Assembly (NCBI GenBank): GCA_964636865.1
Contig: CAZWVJ010000008.1
Coordinates: 8,109 to 72,108 of the forward strand
Reading direction: 5' to 3'
Length of the DNA: 64,000 nt
Source of the DNA: B1SED10-75 sp964636865
GTDB taxonomy: Bacteria > Bacillota > Dethiobacteria > DTU022 > PWGO01
Below are positions 1-9,525 of this stretch, piece by piece. The position numbers were made by a program, and so were the translations under genes. The notes beneath the pieces were generated by a model, which made no database searches, was not told where the DNA came from, and saw only the letters and a list, made by a program, of their open reading frames with translations. Position 1 is the stretch's first letter. Each line of letters begins with the position of its first letter.

Positions 1-2306
1 TTCAAATTGATAGGCGACTTCGAGATCTGGATAGTAATATTCACAAACAAAAGGAATCTTTAAAAGTAGATGAAAAAAATTATGATCAAATAAATGAAGA
101 GCTAAATAAATTTTCCGGTTGGGAGTGGCTGGGGGCGGATCCGGTAACCAGGCTTCAATCTATAAAACGTAATGCTGAAAAGTGCCTTCAGGATTGGAAG
201 CAGTTTAAACAGCTTGAAAATGATTTGGAAATTATTAACCGAGATTTAACGGAGAAATATGCTCCTTTAACGGAGGCTTCCCCCCATACATTAGAGTTGG
301 TTGCAAGTTATGACCGGCGCTATGCGGAATTAAACAGCGCCGAAGAAAAGGCTTTACAAGCTTACAAAACAGCGGAAAACAAGATGAAGGAATACCGGGA
401 ATATAAAGATGCTTTTAATAATAAATACAGTGATCTTGTTGAGCTACCTGAGGGTGCCGCAGAGGCGGTAGATGGAAAACTTTCTCTTTTACAAAAGAAG
501 CGGGAGCTTGAAAAGCAATTGGCAGAAGCCACCAAAAAGGTAACTACTCCTCTGTGGATGCGGATAGGTGGAGCCGCACTTGTGGCAGGGCTGGTTGGAT
601 TTCTGATAGGAAACGAGAGTTTACCGGTTTTAATTACTGCAGTCTTGTTGTCTGCGGTGGTTGGGTATGGTGCAAGCAGTTATATTTATACTCTTGCTTT
701 TTCTTCTTGGCGCCGGAAACGTCATGAAATTCGTGAAGAACTGAATAATTGCCGGCAGAAGATTGCTTCATTTGCAAACAAATTAGGCCGGTTTTCCCAC
801 GTAGGTGAAGCAGAATTAGGACGCCTTGCCCAGCGGTTTAGTCAATATAATGAGGAAAAAGAATATCTTGAAAAAATGGAGAATGAAATTTTTCCGGAAA
901 AACTCCAGGAATTGCAGCAAGAACTAAATCGAGCCAGGGAAGAGCTGCAAGAATTTAATAAAAAAATGGCTCCTTTCCGGGAAGCCTTTGACAATGTTTC
1001 CACTGCTTTTAATCATTGGCGTTCCTTGTGCGAGAAAAAGCAAAGGCTGCAAACACAATTAGCCGATTTTGCCGGTGAAAAGTGGGGCTGCAGTGTTTCA
1101 CAAGTACCTGCAGCCAACCCTTTATCGGAACAAACAGCGGAACAATGGCAGGAAGTTGCCTATTTCTTGGGTCAAGAAATTCATGTGTCTAATAAGAGTG
1201 TGTTTGATTTGGCAGAACAGATAGAAGAACTGACGGAAACATGGTGGCAGGAACGGGTAGAAAGAGCTGCCCGACTGGCTGAACTCCAAAAACAAAGAGA
1301 GAACCTCAATTATAAAATAGATTCCCAAAAAGCTCAAATTAAAGAGTTAGAGGAGAAAAGGCGAAATATTCAGGGGGAAAAAGATGAAATTGTGGCCAAT
1401 ATCAGGACAGTAGTGGAAAAGAATGATCATGATGCCGAAGCAGCATTGAAACGTTGGAAAGAGTTGCAGGAGAAGGTGAAAGCCAAGGAATCCGCGGAAA
1501 TGCAGCTAAATACAACTTTGCAAAATAATCAGGTAGAAGGTATATCTGCATTGCAAAGCTTGCTAGCTAAAACAGAAGATAAGGTCACTACTTGCTTGCT
1601 CAGGTGGCGGGAACATATCGAGCAAAATCCGGGTTTGCCCGGAACGGAACAGGCTGATGATTATGAGCAGGTGAGCAACTATTTGGAAACCCTGGAACAA
1701 GAAATAGAACGTCTTAATACAGAAACAAACGAATTGGAAAACAAACGCAATGAGCTTACTAAACGCCAGGCTGCTTTAGAAGGAGATTCTCCTCTAAATA
1801 TTGCGGCTGCGGAAATTGAACTGGCAGAATTAAAAAAGCAAAAAGAATGGTTGGAAGTTGAAGCAGAGGCCCTGGTGATAGCTTATCAAGAACTGGAGCA
1901 AGCAATTAATGAATACCGGCATACCTATAAAGAACGTCTGGAACATTTGGCATCTTCATATTGCCGGAATATTTCCGGAGTAAACCGGCGCTTTGTTGAG
2001 CTGGATGGAAATTTTAACATCAGCGTGTGGGAAAATGGACGCTCTTTGTCTGTGGAAAACTTGAGCAAGGGAGCCAGGGATCAGCTTTATCTATCCATAC
2101 GTTTTGCTGTTGCTGACTTGCTGGCGGAAGAAATGAAATTACCTTTAATATTTGACGATCCTTTTACCAGCACTGACACCAACCGGTTGCATAATATATG
2201 GCAAATATTACAGGAACAATCCGACGACCGCCAGTTTATTATTATGTCTCATGCGGAAACATTTTTAGATTGGGGGTACCCGGTTGAAGTCAAGGTTTCA
2301 AGTTGA
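1..2306 (+). CDS. YhaN/SbcC-like coiled-coil ATPase, 5' end cut by window
   Basis: The frame is open from base 3 with no stop and no convincing start, so the gene begins before the window; the TTG at 225 is internal. Seen: long charged coiled-coil segments (E/K/Q-rich, many leucine heptads), a hydrophobic two-helix hairpin encoded around 550-710, and a C-terminal ABC-type head with signature-like NLSKGARDQLYLSIR, Walker B LPLIFDDPF and a switch histidine in IIMSHAE. The Walker A motif would lie upstream. The Rad50/SbcC/YhaN group are ATPases that work with a metallophosphoesterase nuclease on DNA ends. The membrane hairpin inside the coiled coil is a feature I associate with YhaN-type rather than SbcC proteins. 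Which partner it uses cannot be seen. Confidence 0.8.
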   Translation, partial: QIDRRLRDLDSNIHKQKESLKVDEKNYDQINEELNKFSGWEWLGADPVTRLQSIKRNAEKCLQDWKQFKQLENDLEIINRDLTEKYAPLTEASPHTLELVASYDRRYAELNSAEEKALQAYKTAENKMKEYREYKDAFNNKYSDLVELPEGAAEAVDGKLSLLQKKRELEKQLAEATKKVTTPLWMRIGGAALVAGLVGFLIGNESLPVLITAVLLSAVVGYGASSYIYTLAFSSWRRKRHEIREELNNCRQKIASFANKLGRFSHVGEAELGRLAQRFSQYNEEKEYLEKMENEIFPEKLQELQQELNRAREELQEFNKKMAPFREAFDNVSTAFNHWRSLCEKKQRLQTQLADFAGEKWGCSVSQVPAANPLSEQTAEQWQEVAYFLGQEIHVSNKSVFDLAEQIEELTETWWQERVERAARLAELQKQRENLNYKIDSQKAQIKELEEKRRNIQGEKDEIVANIRTVVEKNDHDAEAALKRWKELQEKVKAKESAEMQLNTTLQNNQVEGISALQSLLAKTEDKVTTCLLRWREHIEQNPGLPGTEQADDYEQVSNYLETLEQEIERLNTETNELENKRNELTKRQAALEGDSPLNIAAAEIELAELKKQKEWLEVEAEALVIAYQELEQAINEYRHTYKERLEHLASSYCRNISGVNRRFVELDGNFNISVWENGRSLSVENLSKGARDQLYLSIRFAVADLLAEEMKLPLIFDDPFTSTDTNRLHNIWQILQEQSDDRQFIIMSHAETFLDWGYPVEVKVSS

Positions 2307-2567
2307 CTTAAGCATTGTATGAAAATTTTGCAGGATAATCGCCATAAATGATAGAATGTTTTTAACATAATGCAAACTCTTTTGCTCAATGGTAAAGCCC
2401 CTGAGTCATTTATTTGGGGAAATATCGATTTTTTACTTGAAAAAAAAGTTAAATTAAGTTGAATACTAAATAATTAAAATAACCTGGCAAGATGCTAATG
2501 ATTTTTATTTTACCTTTTCAAAAAATTTACATATAATTGCATATTGCCGGGCAAGAGGAGAATTTTC

Positions 2568-4493
2568 TTGGAGTTATTTGATATAGTTTGGCCCTGGGGA
2601 ACAATATTAATTATTTTTCTAATATGTTTAATTATTGGCCTGGTTTTTTATTTCGGAGTTCGATTTGGGTCCGCAAAATCTTTGTCTCATTTATCCAAAA
2701 GTAAAAAAAATAACGATTTGCCGGCAGCTCAAGACCTTGAATATATGTTCCGTTTTTTTGATAATATGGAGCAGTGTGTGCTCCAATTGAGCCCTGATTA
2801 CCGCATTGAATATATTAATCCCTCAGCTCGAGAAAAATTAAGCTTTCAGGTAGGCGAATTATGCTATCAACAAATTGGAAAGGAAGAGCCCTGCTCCCAA
2901 TGCCCTCTTCCGCAGCTTTTACGATCATCTTCTACTTCGGCCGCTTACTCTGTCGAAGCTTTTAATAGGAATTTGAAGGGAAATGCATTCCAACATATTA
3001 GATCTGATGGAAGTATTTCAGTAATTACAATATTAGAAGATGAAACCGAGCATATGCAAACTAAGGAAGCATTAAAAAAATCGGAAATAAAATATCGGGA
3101 AGTTCTTGCGGTTATAAAAGAAGGTTATTATGAAATTGACCGGTCAAGCAATATTATTTATTGTAACCACTCGGCGGCCAGTATGTTGGGATATGATGTC
3201 AATAAATTAATGGGAATAAATTTTAAAGAAATATGCAATGATCCTGAAGCAGTATTTTATTATTTTGATCGGGTTATAAAGTCCGGTAGATCGGAACATG
3301 CCTTAACTATGGAAATGCTCCGAAAAGATGGCTCTTTAGGTTATGGGGAATTTTCTATTACTCCGGTTAAAGATAATGAAAATAATATTACCTCTTATCG
3401 GGTCACAATCCATGATATCACTGACCGCCGGCATTATGAAGAGCAGTTGAGGCACTTAAGTTTTCGCGATCAACTTACCGGCCTTTATAACCGGGCATAT
3501 TTTAAGAACGAACTAGAGCGTTTGGAAGGTAGTAGGGAATATCCTATTACCATTATTTCTATTGATTTAGATGACTTAAAATTGGTTAACGATACTTTAG
3601 GTCATTTCCAGGGGGATGAACTTCTTAAGTCTTGTGCTGCTGTTTTGCGAGACATATTTCGTAGTTCGGATATTATATCCCGGATAGGAAGTGATGAATT
3701 TGCGGTTATACTTCCCCGGACAAGCGAGGAAGCGAGAACGAAAATAGTTGATCGGATAAACTCAACCATAGAGAAATTCAATGAGGAACAGAAACATAAA
3801 TTACCCCTTCATATTTCTGTTGGCTCGGCTACAGCGAACGACCAAAATAAGCCGCTGGAGGAAACTTATAAAGAAGCGGATAATATCATGTACCAAAATC
3901 AATCCCATAAAGGCATTAAAGCCAGATCGCAAATGATCCAGGCCCTTATAACTATGCTGGGAGAAAAAGATTATTGTACCAAAGGGCATACTCAGAGATT
4001 GGAAGATATTTGTTCGGAAATAGGGAAGCGGTTAAATTTATCAGAGAAGCAGCTTTCCAACCTGATTTTTCTTGCCCAGGTTCATGATTTGGGTAAGGTG
4101 GGCATTCCGGATAGGATATTGTTCAAGGAAGGGTCCCTTACTGATGAAGAGTGGGAAATTATGCAGCAGCATGCAGAAAAAGGCTACCGTATTGCCCTTT
4201 CTTCCATTGGCCTCGCAGAAATAGCAGATTTGATTTTAAAACATCATGAGAGATGGGATGGAACAGGTTATCCTTTGGGGTTAAAAGGAGAGGAGATTCC
4301 TATAGAATGCCGTATTTTGGCTGTTGTGGATGCTTATGACGCTATGACGAATGATCGTCCTTACCGTAAAGCTATGACCCATGAAGAGGCTGTAACCGAA
4401 CTGCAGGAATATGCAGGTAGTTATTTTGATCCCCAAGTAGTGCAATTGTTCCTCTCTATTTTGGAAGAAAAAAATGTGTTAGAAAATCAATAA
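2568..4493 (+). CDS. Membrane-anchored PAS-PAS-GGDEF-HD-GYP cyclic-di-GMP protein
   Basis: A 641-residue signalling protein. I prefer the TTG at 2568 because a GAGGAG site ends 7 bases upstream; an in-frame TTG at 2544 has none. Order of parts: one N-terminal membrane helix (about residues 7-28), PAS 1 (about 55-165) with the cysteine pattern C-x9-C-x2-CP, PAS 2 (about 180-290), a GGDEF domain (about 299-455) starting RDQLTGLYNR, and HD-GYP (about 470-635) with HDLGK and GTGYP. The GGDEF signature reads GSDEF, so cyclase activity is possible but not certain; the HD-GYP motifs look intact, which predicts c-di-GMP hydrolysis. The ligand of the PAS domains is unknown. It stands alone, with about 190 bases to the next gene. 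Confidence 0.88.
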   Translation: MELFDIVWPWGTILIIFLICLIIGLVFYFGVRFGSAKSLSHLSKSKKNNDLPAAQDLEYMFRFFDNMEQCVLQLSPDYRIEYINPSAREKLSFQVGELCYQQIGKEEPCSQCPLPQLLRSSSTSAAYSVEAFNRNLKGNAFQHIRSDGSISVITILEDETEHMQTKEALKKSEIKYREVLAVIKEGYYEIDRSSNIIYCNHSAASMLGYDVNKLMGINFKEICNDPEAVFYYFDRVIKSGRSEHALTMEMLRKDGSLGYGEFSITPVKDNENNITSYRVTIHDITDRRHYEEQLRHLSFRDQLTGLYNRAYFKNELERLEGSREYPITIISIDLDDLKLVNDTLGHFQGDELLKSCAAVLRDIFRSSDIISRIGSDEFAVILPRTSEEARTKIVDRINSTIEKFNEEQKHKLPLHISVGSATANDQNKPLEETYKEADNIMYQNQSHKGIKARSQMIQALITMLGEKDYCTKGHTQRLEDICSEIGKRLNLSEKQLSNLIFLAQVHDLGKVGIPDRILFKEGSLTDEEWEIMQQHAEKGYRIALSSIGLAEIADLILKHHERWDGTGYPLGLKGEEIPIECRILAVVDAYDAMTNDRPYRKAMTHEEAVTELQEYAGSYFDPQVVQLFLSILEEKNVLENQ

Positions 4494-4681
4494 ACGCAAT
4501 CGAAGATAATTGCTGATAAGTTAGGTAAGTTGAAAGTAACTCAAGTGTTCTGTTCTTTCGTTCTTTAATTTAAAATTCCACATGCTTGGAGGAAATGATA
4601 ATAAGTTGTCGAATTAGGCTAATATATCATGGTTAATAAAAGAAAGCTATAATTTGTCTTTTGAGAAAGGATGGTGGAGCA

Positions 4682-5224
4682 TTGAAAGCTATAGCTTTTA
4701 TATTAATATTACTTTTATCATTGGTAGTTGCAGGGTGTGGAGCCATACAAGAGTACGATTATGAAGGTGAATACAAAGATGGCGTGCCGCACGGTGAGGG
4801 GATTATGGAATTTTGGGATGAATCCGAATATGTAGGTGAAGTTTATGAAGGAGAAATTCATGGTGAAGGTACATATATCTGGCGAGATGGAAGTAAATAC
4901 GAAGGTGAATGGAAAAATGGGGAAAAACATGGTGAAGGGATAAAATATAACGCGGAGGGCCAGAAAGTTTACGAGGGCGAGTGGAAAGAAGGAGAGAGAC
5001 ATGGTTACGGTAAGGAATACTGGGAAGAAGAAGGCAAAGTAGGTTATGAAGGGGAATGGAAAGAAGGAGAAAAACATGGAGAGGGCACAATATATTTTGA
5101 TGAAATAAAATATTATGAAGGTGGCTTTAAAGAAGGAAGAACACACGGGCACGGTGTTGTATATAATGAGGACGGCACCATCTATTATGAAGGTGAATGG
5201 GAACACGGAGAAAAAGTAGAATAG
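4682..5224 (+). CDS. MORN-repeat lipoprotein
   Basis: A 180-residue exported lipoprotein when started at TTG 4682 (an upstream in-frame TTG at 4661 is the alternative). A hydrophobic signal peptide ends in the lipobox LVVAGC, so Cys19 would be lipidated and the protein held on the outer face of the membrane. The mature part is almost entirely seven MORN-type repeats of about 23 residues with the core YEGEWKxGExHGxG. MORN repeats form beta-hairpin ladders seen in membrane-associated and scaffold proteins; no catalytic domain is visible. A strong terminator follows, so this is a single-gene unit. Its function is unknown. Confidence 0.82.
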   Translation: MKAIAFILILLLSLVVAGCGAIQEYDYEGEYKDGVPHGEGIMEFWDESEYVGEVYEGEIHGEGTYIWRDGSKYEGEWKNGEKHGEGIKYNAEGQKVYEGEWKEGERHGYGKEYWEEEGKVGYEGEWKEGEKHGEGTIYFDEIKYYEGGFKEGRTHGHGVVYNEDGTIYYEGEWEHGEKVE

Positions 5225-5241
5225 AGGGCATTTTATTATTG

Positions 5242-5279
5242 AAAGAGCCTGGTTTTCTTTGGGAAAACCAGGACTCTTT
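5242..5279 (+). terminator. Rho-independent terminator after MORN lipoprotein
   Basis: CCTGGTTTT pairs with AAAACCAGG, extended at the base by AAAGAG/CTCTTT around one bulged A. The loop is short. The T-rich right arm sits 18 bases after the lipoprotein stop codon. Confidence 0.8.
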
Positions 5280-5635
5280 GTGTCAGAGGATGGCAATGTG
5301 AAAATTATTTTCCTTTCTTTTTCCCTAAATTTTATTCTTATCTTAATATCTCTTTATATATCTGCTTTATAGCCGGAAAAATGTTTGGTTAGGGTTTTGA
5401 ATTTTAGCGAGACTTGTTTATCTTTTCAGCATTCGGCTTTGCGAGGTTCCCGGCAGAAGATGCCCTCCCGGCTAACTTATAAATGACTTTCAGGTTTATT
5501 AAATGGCCTATATTTCTGACTTGCACTGTTCATTGCCATCATTTTTCGCAGCAGGAGCCAAATTACCTGTATGTATTGATTTACTTAGATCAGGAAAAAT
5601 TTTTTTATTTCTATATAAATGAAGGAGGGGTTTAT
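5280..5635. other. Spacer upstream of the sufC-like gene
   Basis: About 355 bases with no supported gene. It is AT-rich, with a GC-rich patch near 5445-5480 containing a short imperfect inverted repeat (CCGGC / CCCGG). The sufC reading frame is open upstream to 5483, but that extension lacks a ribosome site and does not resemble the family. No known riboswitch was recognised. Confidence 0.5.
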
Positions 5636-6382
5636 GTGTTAACTTTGGAGAATGTAGGTTTTGCTTTGGAAGAAGATGAACAAAAAGTTCATATTCTTAA
5701 AGGAGTGAACCTGCAATTGGAAGCAGGAAAGATGTATGCTGTCACCGGACCTAATGGCAGTGGAAAGTCTTCTGTGCTCAAAACAATTATGGGGATATTT
5801 TTGCCTACGGAAGGAAAAGTGGAGTTCCAGGGGCAAGATATTACTAACCTTTCTGTTACCGAAAGATCCCGTATGGGAATAGGGTACGCTTTTCAACAAC
5901 CGGCAAGGTTTAAAGGGTTGAAAGTGAAAGACTTATTAGAGGTAGCTATGCAGGATGACGATATTACTGATTGTAAATACCTTAGTAATATGGGACTTTG
6001 TCCTGATGATTACCTTGAGCGCCCGCTGGATAGTAGTTTGTCGGGAGGGGAAATGAAAAGGATTGAAATAGCCACTCTTTTAGCTCAAGATCCTACCGTA
6101 AGGCTTTTTGATGAGCCGGAAGCAGGTATTGATCTTTGGAGCTTTACTCAATTGATAAATGTAGTTAAAGAAAGTCACTACGAAGATAAAATAACGGTTA
6201 TCATTTCGCATCAGGAAAAAATCCTTACTATGGTAGATGAGATTATATTGGTTGTAGACGGGCATATAGAGATGAAAGGTTCCAGTGAAAAAGTTTGGCC
6301 TCAGGTGCGTGATTACAGTGGGTGTGCTTGCTTTAATAGCTGTGCAAAGGAGGGGGAAATCTATGCTAACTGCCCTCGATAA
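5636..6382 (+). CDS. SufC-like ATPase of Fe-S cluster assembly (minimal SUF-like system)
   Basis: A 248-residue ABC ATPase. The GTG at 5636 is chosen because GGAGGGG ends 5 bases upstream and the protein then starts like other SufC proteins. Walker A is GPNGSGKS (residues 38-45), the signature LSGGEMKR near 135, and Walker B LFDEPEAGID near 155. The EPEAGID form with few other parts is typical of SufC in archaea and anaerobic bacteria. SufC powers Fe-S cluster assembly on the SufB-type scaffold; the next gene is that scaffold, overlapping by 20 bases. No SufS, SufU or SufD gene lies nearby. The gene pair matches what has been described as the SMS (SUF-like minimal system, SmsC-SmsB). Confidence 0.87.
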   Translation: MLTLENVGFALEEDEQKVHILKGVNLQLEAGKMYAVTGPNGSGKSSVLKTIMGIFLPTEGKVEFQGQDITNLSVTERSRMGIGYAFQQPARFKGLKVKDLLEVAMQDDDITDCKYLSNMGLCPDDYLERPLDSSLSGGEMKRIEIATLLAQDPTVRLFDEPEAGIDLWSFTQLINVVKESHYEDKITVIISHQEKILTMVDEIILVVDGHIEMKGSSEKVWPQVRDYSGCACFNSCAKEGEIYANCPR

Positions 6383-7280
6383 ACGTTTACTGAAAGAAGT
6401 AGCGGATCTTCATCGGGATCCTCCAGGGGCTTATAATATTCGGAAAGACGGGCAAGGTATAGATCGTCATTCCTTGCCGGGGGTAGAAATTAACCCCAAG
6501 GAAGGGGAGCCCGGAATAGATGTGCTTGTAGAACCCGGAAAAGAGGGAACCGTTCATATTCCGGTATTATTAACCGAATCTGACCAAAGTGATCTGGTGT
6601 ACAATACCATCGATATTGGAGCGGAAGCAGATATTCTTTTGGTTGCAGGCTGTGGCATTCATAATCCGGGGGGAGGAACGGCACAGCATGATGGCCTACA
6701 TACTATCACCGTGCGTAAAGGTGCTCGCTTACGTTATGTGGAAAAACATTTTGGAGAAGGTGAGGGAGAAGGAGAACGTATCCTAAACCCCAAAACTGAA
6801 ATAATGGTAGAGGAAGGAGCTTATGTGGAGCTGGAATTAGTTCAGATCCGCGGGGTAGACCATACTGTGCGTTCTACGATGGCCCAGATTAAGCCCACGG
6901 GGCAGTTGGTTATGTTTGAACGCATGTTAACAGATGGAGAACAATCGGCGGAATCTGACATAGAGGTGAAATTATATGGGGATGAGTGTGTGGCGCGTGC
7001 TGTATCCCGTTCAGTAGCGCAAGACAGGTCACGCCAAATATTCCGCCCTCGCCTGATTGCTTATGGACGAGGTAGAGGCCGCGTAGAATGTGACTCTATA
7101 ATTATGGGTGAAGCGTCTATTCGCTCCATTCCGGAAATTGCGGCAGAACATGCCGAGGCTGAACTGGCCCATGAGGCTGCTATAGGGAAAATAGCGGGGG
7201 ATCAAATGATGAAGCTTATGGCATTAGGTTTAACTTCCGAAGAAGCTGAAGAAAAAATAATTAGCGGCTTTTTATCTTAA
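6363..7280 (+). CDS. SufB/SufD-like Fe-S scaffold protein (SmsB-like)
   Basis: A 305-residue protein starting at ATG 6363, preceded by AAGGAGGGGG about 7 bases upstream, inside the end of the sufC-like gene (coupled translation). The second half is a SufBD core: a beta-helix-like stretch followed by the conserved region GRGRVECDSIIMGEA, a SIPEIAAEHAEAELAHEAAIG segment with acidic and histidine residues, and a C-terminal helix ending LTSEEAEEKIISGFL. It is much shorter than E. coli SufB (about 495 residues) and lacks the long N-terminal domain, as in minimal SUF-like systems. It is inferred to assemble Fe-S clusters with the SufC-like ATPase, which would suit a genome this rich in Fe-S enzymes. 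Confidence 0.85.
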   Translation: MLTALDKRLLKEVADLHRDPPGAYNIRKDGQGIDRHSLPGVEINPKEGEPGIDVLVEPGKEGTVHIPVLLTESDQSDLVYNTIDIGAEADILLVAGCGIHNPGGGTAQHDGLHTITVRKGARLRYVEKHFGEGEGEGERILNPKTEIMVEEGAYVELELVQIRGVDHTVRSTMAQIKPTGQLVMFERMLTDGEQSAESDIEVKLYGDECVARAVSRSVAQDRSRQIFRPRLIAYGRGRGRVECDSIIMGEASIRSIPEIAAEHAEAELAHEAAIGKIAGDQMMKLMALGLTSEEAEEKIISGFLS

Positions 7281-7314
7281 AATTAATTGTGGTTATTACT
7301 CATGGTGGTATTTG

Positions 7315-8562
7315 ATGCCTAAAAACAATTTTTGGAGAGCTAATTATTCATGGGTTGTCCTGGTGATGGGTACACTGGTAGTTTTTGGGGCGCTGGGACT
7401 GGCTCGCTATGGCTATTCCATGGTTTTACCCGAAATGCAGCCGGCGTTGAAAATGGATAATACTCAGGCCGGCCTGCTGGCGACGTTCAATTTGGGAGGT
7501 TATCTGGCTTTTGCCCTTATTGGTGGCGCTTTGGCTTCACGTTTTGGGATTAGGCTGGTGGCATCTTTAGGGCTTTTATTAGCCGGGGTGGGCATGTTCC
7601 TTACCGGAATGGCGGAAGGTTTTATACCTGTGTCAATTTGGAGAGGAATGACCGGTTTGGGAAGTGGCGCTGCTAATGTAGCCATCATGGGGTTATGGGC
7701 GGCCTGGTTTTCTCAAAGAATGCGGGGGCTGGCTGCCGGTATTGCCGTAGCCGGTTCATCGATGGGGCTGATTTTTACCGGTTTGCTGGTACCCTGGATC
7801 ATAGCAGAATATGGCGACCCGGCCTGGCGTATATCCTGGTATATTTTTGGTCTTATAACCATAGCCCTGGCTATAACTTCATTTATGGTGCTGCGAAATA
7901 ATCCCGCTGAAATTGGCTTAAAATTATCTGTGCAGGAAGAAAAAATCCGGCCTTCAAAAAACAATGCAGATCAAATATATTCATGGAAGCATGTTTACCT
8001 TTCTCCTCCGGTTTGGTACCTGGGCCTTGTTTACACTGCTTTTGGTTTTTCTTATGTTATCTACATGACCTATTTTGTAAATTTCCTGGTTCAAGAATAT
8101 GCTTATACGGCAGCGGAAGCAGGAAATTTGTTTATGATAATGGGCTGGCTTAGCTTGCTTTGCGGTGTTATCTGGGGAAGCGTGTCTGATTATATCGGTC
8201 GCAGGAACACGCTGACAATTTTATTTCTTCTTCATGGGGTGGCTTTTTTTCTATTTGGTGCCGGCGGTGCCCCGGTGTATTTTACTATTTCGGCGGTTCT
8301 TTTCGGGCTTTCTGCATGGAGCATACCTGCAGTTATGGCTGCGGCATGCGGTGACATGCTGGGATCGAAGTTTGCCCCTGCAGCGCTTGGTTTTATTACC
8401 CTCTTTTTCGGTATCGGGCAGGCTTTAGGTCCGGTAGCAGGTGGTGCCATTGCAGATAGCATGAGTTCATTTGAACCGGCATTTTTGCTTGCCGCCGCAG
8501 TTGCTCTGATGGGGGCCGGGGCCGCTAGATTTCTACTTAAGGGAAAAAGCCACTCTGCATAG
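7315..8562 (+). CDS. MFS transporter
   Basis: A 415-residue integral membrane protein with about 12 hydrophobic segments in two halves, a central charged loop near residue 200 and the MFS loop motif DYIGRRN between helices 8 and 9. ATG 7315 is preferred (GGTGG 6 bases upstream) over TTG 7312. It follows the Fe-S scaffold gene by only 34 bases, so it may be co-transcribed. Substrate unknown; the Fe-S genes next to it do not identify it. Confidence 0.85.
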   Translation: MPKNNFWRANYSWVVLVMGTLVVFGALGLARYGYSMVLPEMQPALKMDNTQAGLLATFNLGGYLAFALIGGALASRFGIRLVASLGLLLAGVGMFLTGMAEGFIPVSIWRGMTGLGSGAANVAIMGLWAAWFSQRMRGLAAGIAVAGSSMGLIFTGLLVPWIIAEYGDPAWRISWYIFGLITIALAITSFMVLRNNPAEIGLKLSVQEEKIRPSKNNADQIYSWKHVYLSPPVWYLGLVYTAFGFSYVIYMTYFVNFLVQEYAYTAAEAGNLFMIMGWLSLLCGVIWGSVSDYIGRRNTLTILFLLHGVAFFLFGAGGAPVYFTISAVLFGLSAWSIPAVMAAACGDMLGSKFAPAALGFITLFFGIGQALGPVAGGAIADSMSSFEPAFLLAAAVALMGAGAARFLLKGKSHSA

Positions 8563-8579
8563 CTAACAGGTTGAAGTTT

Positions 8580-8684
8580 ATGTATATTATTATGAGGGTG
8601 ACGTTGTTGATGAGTTTAACCACAGCAACTATAATGATAGCAGGCTACAGAATTAGATTATGGAGAGGAGCGAAGAAAAATTAA
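8580..8684 (+). CDS. Possible 34-residue small membrane peptide
   Basis: A short frame begins ATG 8580 and ends TAA 8682-8684. It has a hydrophobic middle (MSLTTATIMIAGY) and a basic tail (RLWRGAKKN), as in small membrane peptides. AGGTTGAAG lies just upstream and GAGGGTG precedes an internal TTG-ATG pair. Its end sits just before the CPBP protease gene. Coding is unproven; it may be chance. Confidence 0.22.
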   Translation: MYIIMRVTLLMSLTTATIMIAGYRIRLWRGAKKN

Positions 8685-8697
8685 CAGATATCTTCGC

Positions 8698-9525
8698 ATG
8701 ATAGGGTTTATAGCTTTGATAGCAGGGTTGTTTATATTAGCCCAAATCATCAGTGGTTCATTGTATGCTTTTTATGTTAACTTTACCCATACCCTGGAAG
8801 GTATAGAGCTGACAATGGGGGAATATCGGGAACTAATTGAAGAAAATATGATCTATATTGCTATCCTGAGCGGAGTTTTGACCCTGGTATTTTTTTGGTT
8901 GTTTTTCCTAATTAGAAAGGTAGTAACCATTAACAAGGAAGGTTTGTTGGAATACTGCAAATTTAGAAAACTATCTTTAGCCCAGTTGGTAATGACTATT
9001 CTTATGGGTGTGTCTTTCTATTTCATTTTAGCGGGGGTTATGTTTTTCACAGAGCTGCCCCGGTACTTTCCTGAACACCAGCAATTGTTAGAGCCTATGT
9101 TTGCCCAGCATTTTTTGGTTTCCATAATTGGTTTGGGACTGATAGCTTCCCTTGCAGAGGAAATAGGATTCCGAGGCATTATTTTTAATCGTATGCGTGA
9201 AGATATTCCTGTGATGGCGGCTGTGTTTCTTCAAGCGGTATTTTTTGGTTTTATCCATTTTAATGTCCTTCAGTCAAGTTATGCTTTTATCCTGGGGTTG
9301 CTTATTGGTTTTTTATACTTATGGACGGGTTCTATCTGGGGCCCGATTATTGCCCACTTTACTTTTAATTCCTCTTCCGTGCTTATGGAGCAGGTAATCG
9401 AGATAGAAAAAACTCCAACTGATGTGGGCCTTCTGATGGCAGTAGGTTCAGTGGTGTTGGTAGTATCCATAGTATATTTTGTCAATAATTCCCATAATGA
9501 GCAGAGCATAGATGGTGCAGCATAA
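8698..9525 (+). CDS. CPBP-family intramembrane metalloprotease
   Basis: A 275-residue multi-pass membrane protein. CPBP (Abi/Rce1-like) motifs are present: EEIGFRG near residues 154-160, FGFIHFN near 185-191 and HFTFNSS near 220-226, giving the Glu and His ligands expected of the family. These enzymes cleave peptides within the membrane; some process prenylated or bacteriocin-type peptides, but no such peptide is evident here. ATG 8698 has no good ribosome site. The frame stays open upstream to a TAG at 8638, and GGAGAGGAG at 8662-8670 is spaced 9 bases before an ATT at 8680, so a non-standard start adding six residues is possible. Confidence 0.82.
   Translation: MIGFIALIAGLFILAQIISGSLYAFYVNFTHTLEGIELTMGEYRELIEENMIYIAILSGVLTLVFFWLFFLIRKVVTINKEGLLEYCKFRKLSLAQLVMTILMGVSFYFILAGVMFFTELPRYFPEHQQLLEPMFAQHFLVSIIGLGLIASLAEEIGFRGIIFNRMREDIPVMAAVFLQAVFFGFIHFNVLQSSYAFILGLLIGFLYLWTGSIWGPIIAHFTFNSSSVLMEQVIEIEKTPTDVGLLMAVGSVVLVVSIVYFVNNSHNEQSIDGAA

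Noticed and set aside
4718..5296. Long reverse-strand frame opposite the MORN lipoprotein
   Set aside because: It mirrors the repetitive coding sequence on the other strand; no ribosome site and no family resemblance.
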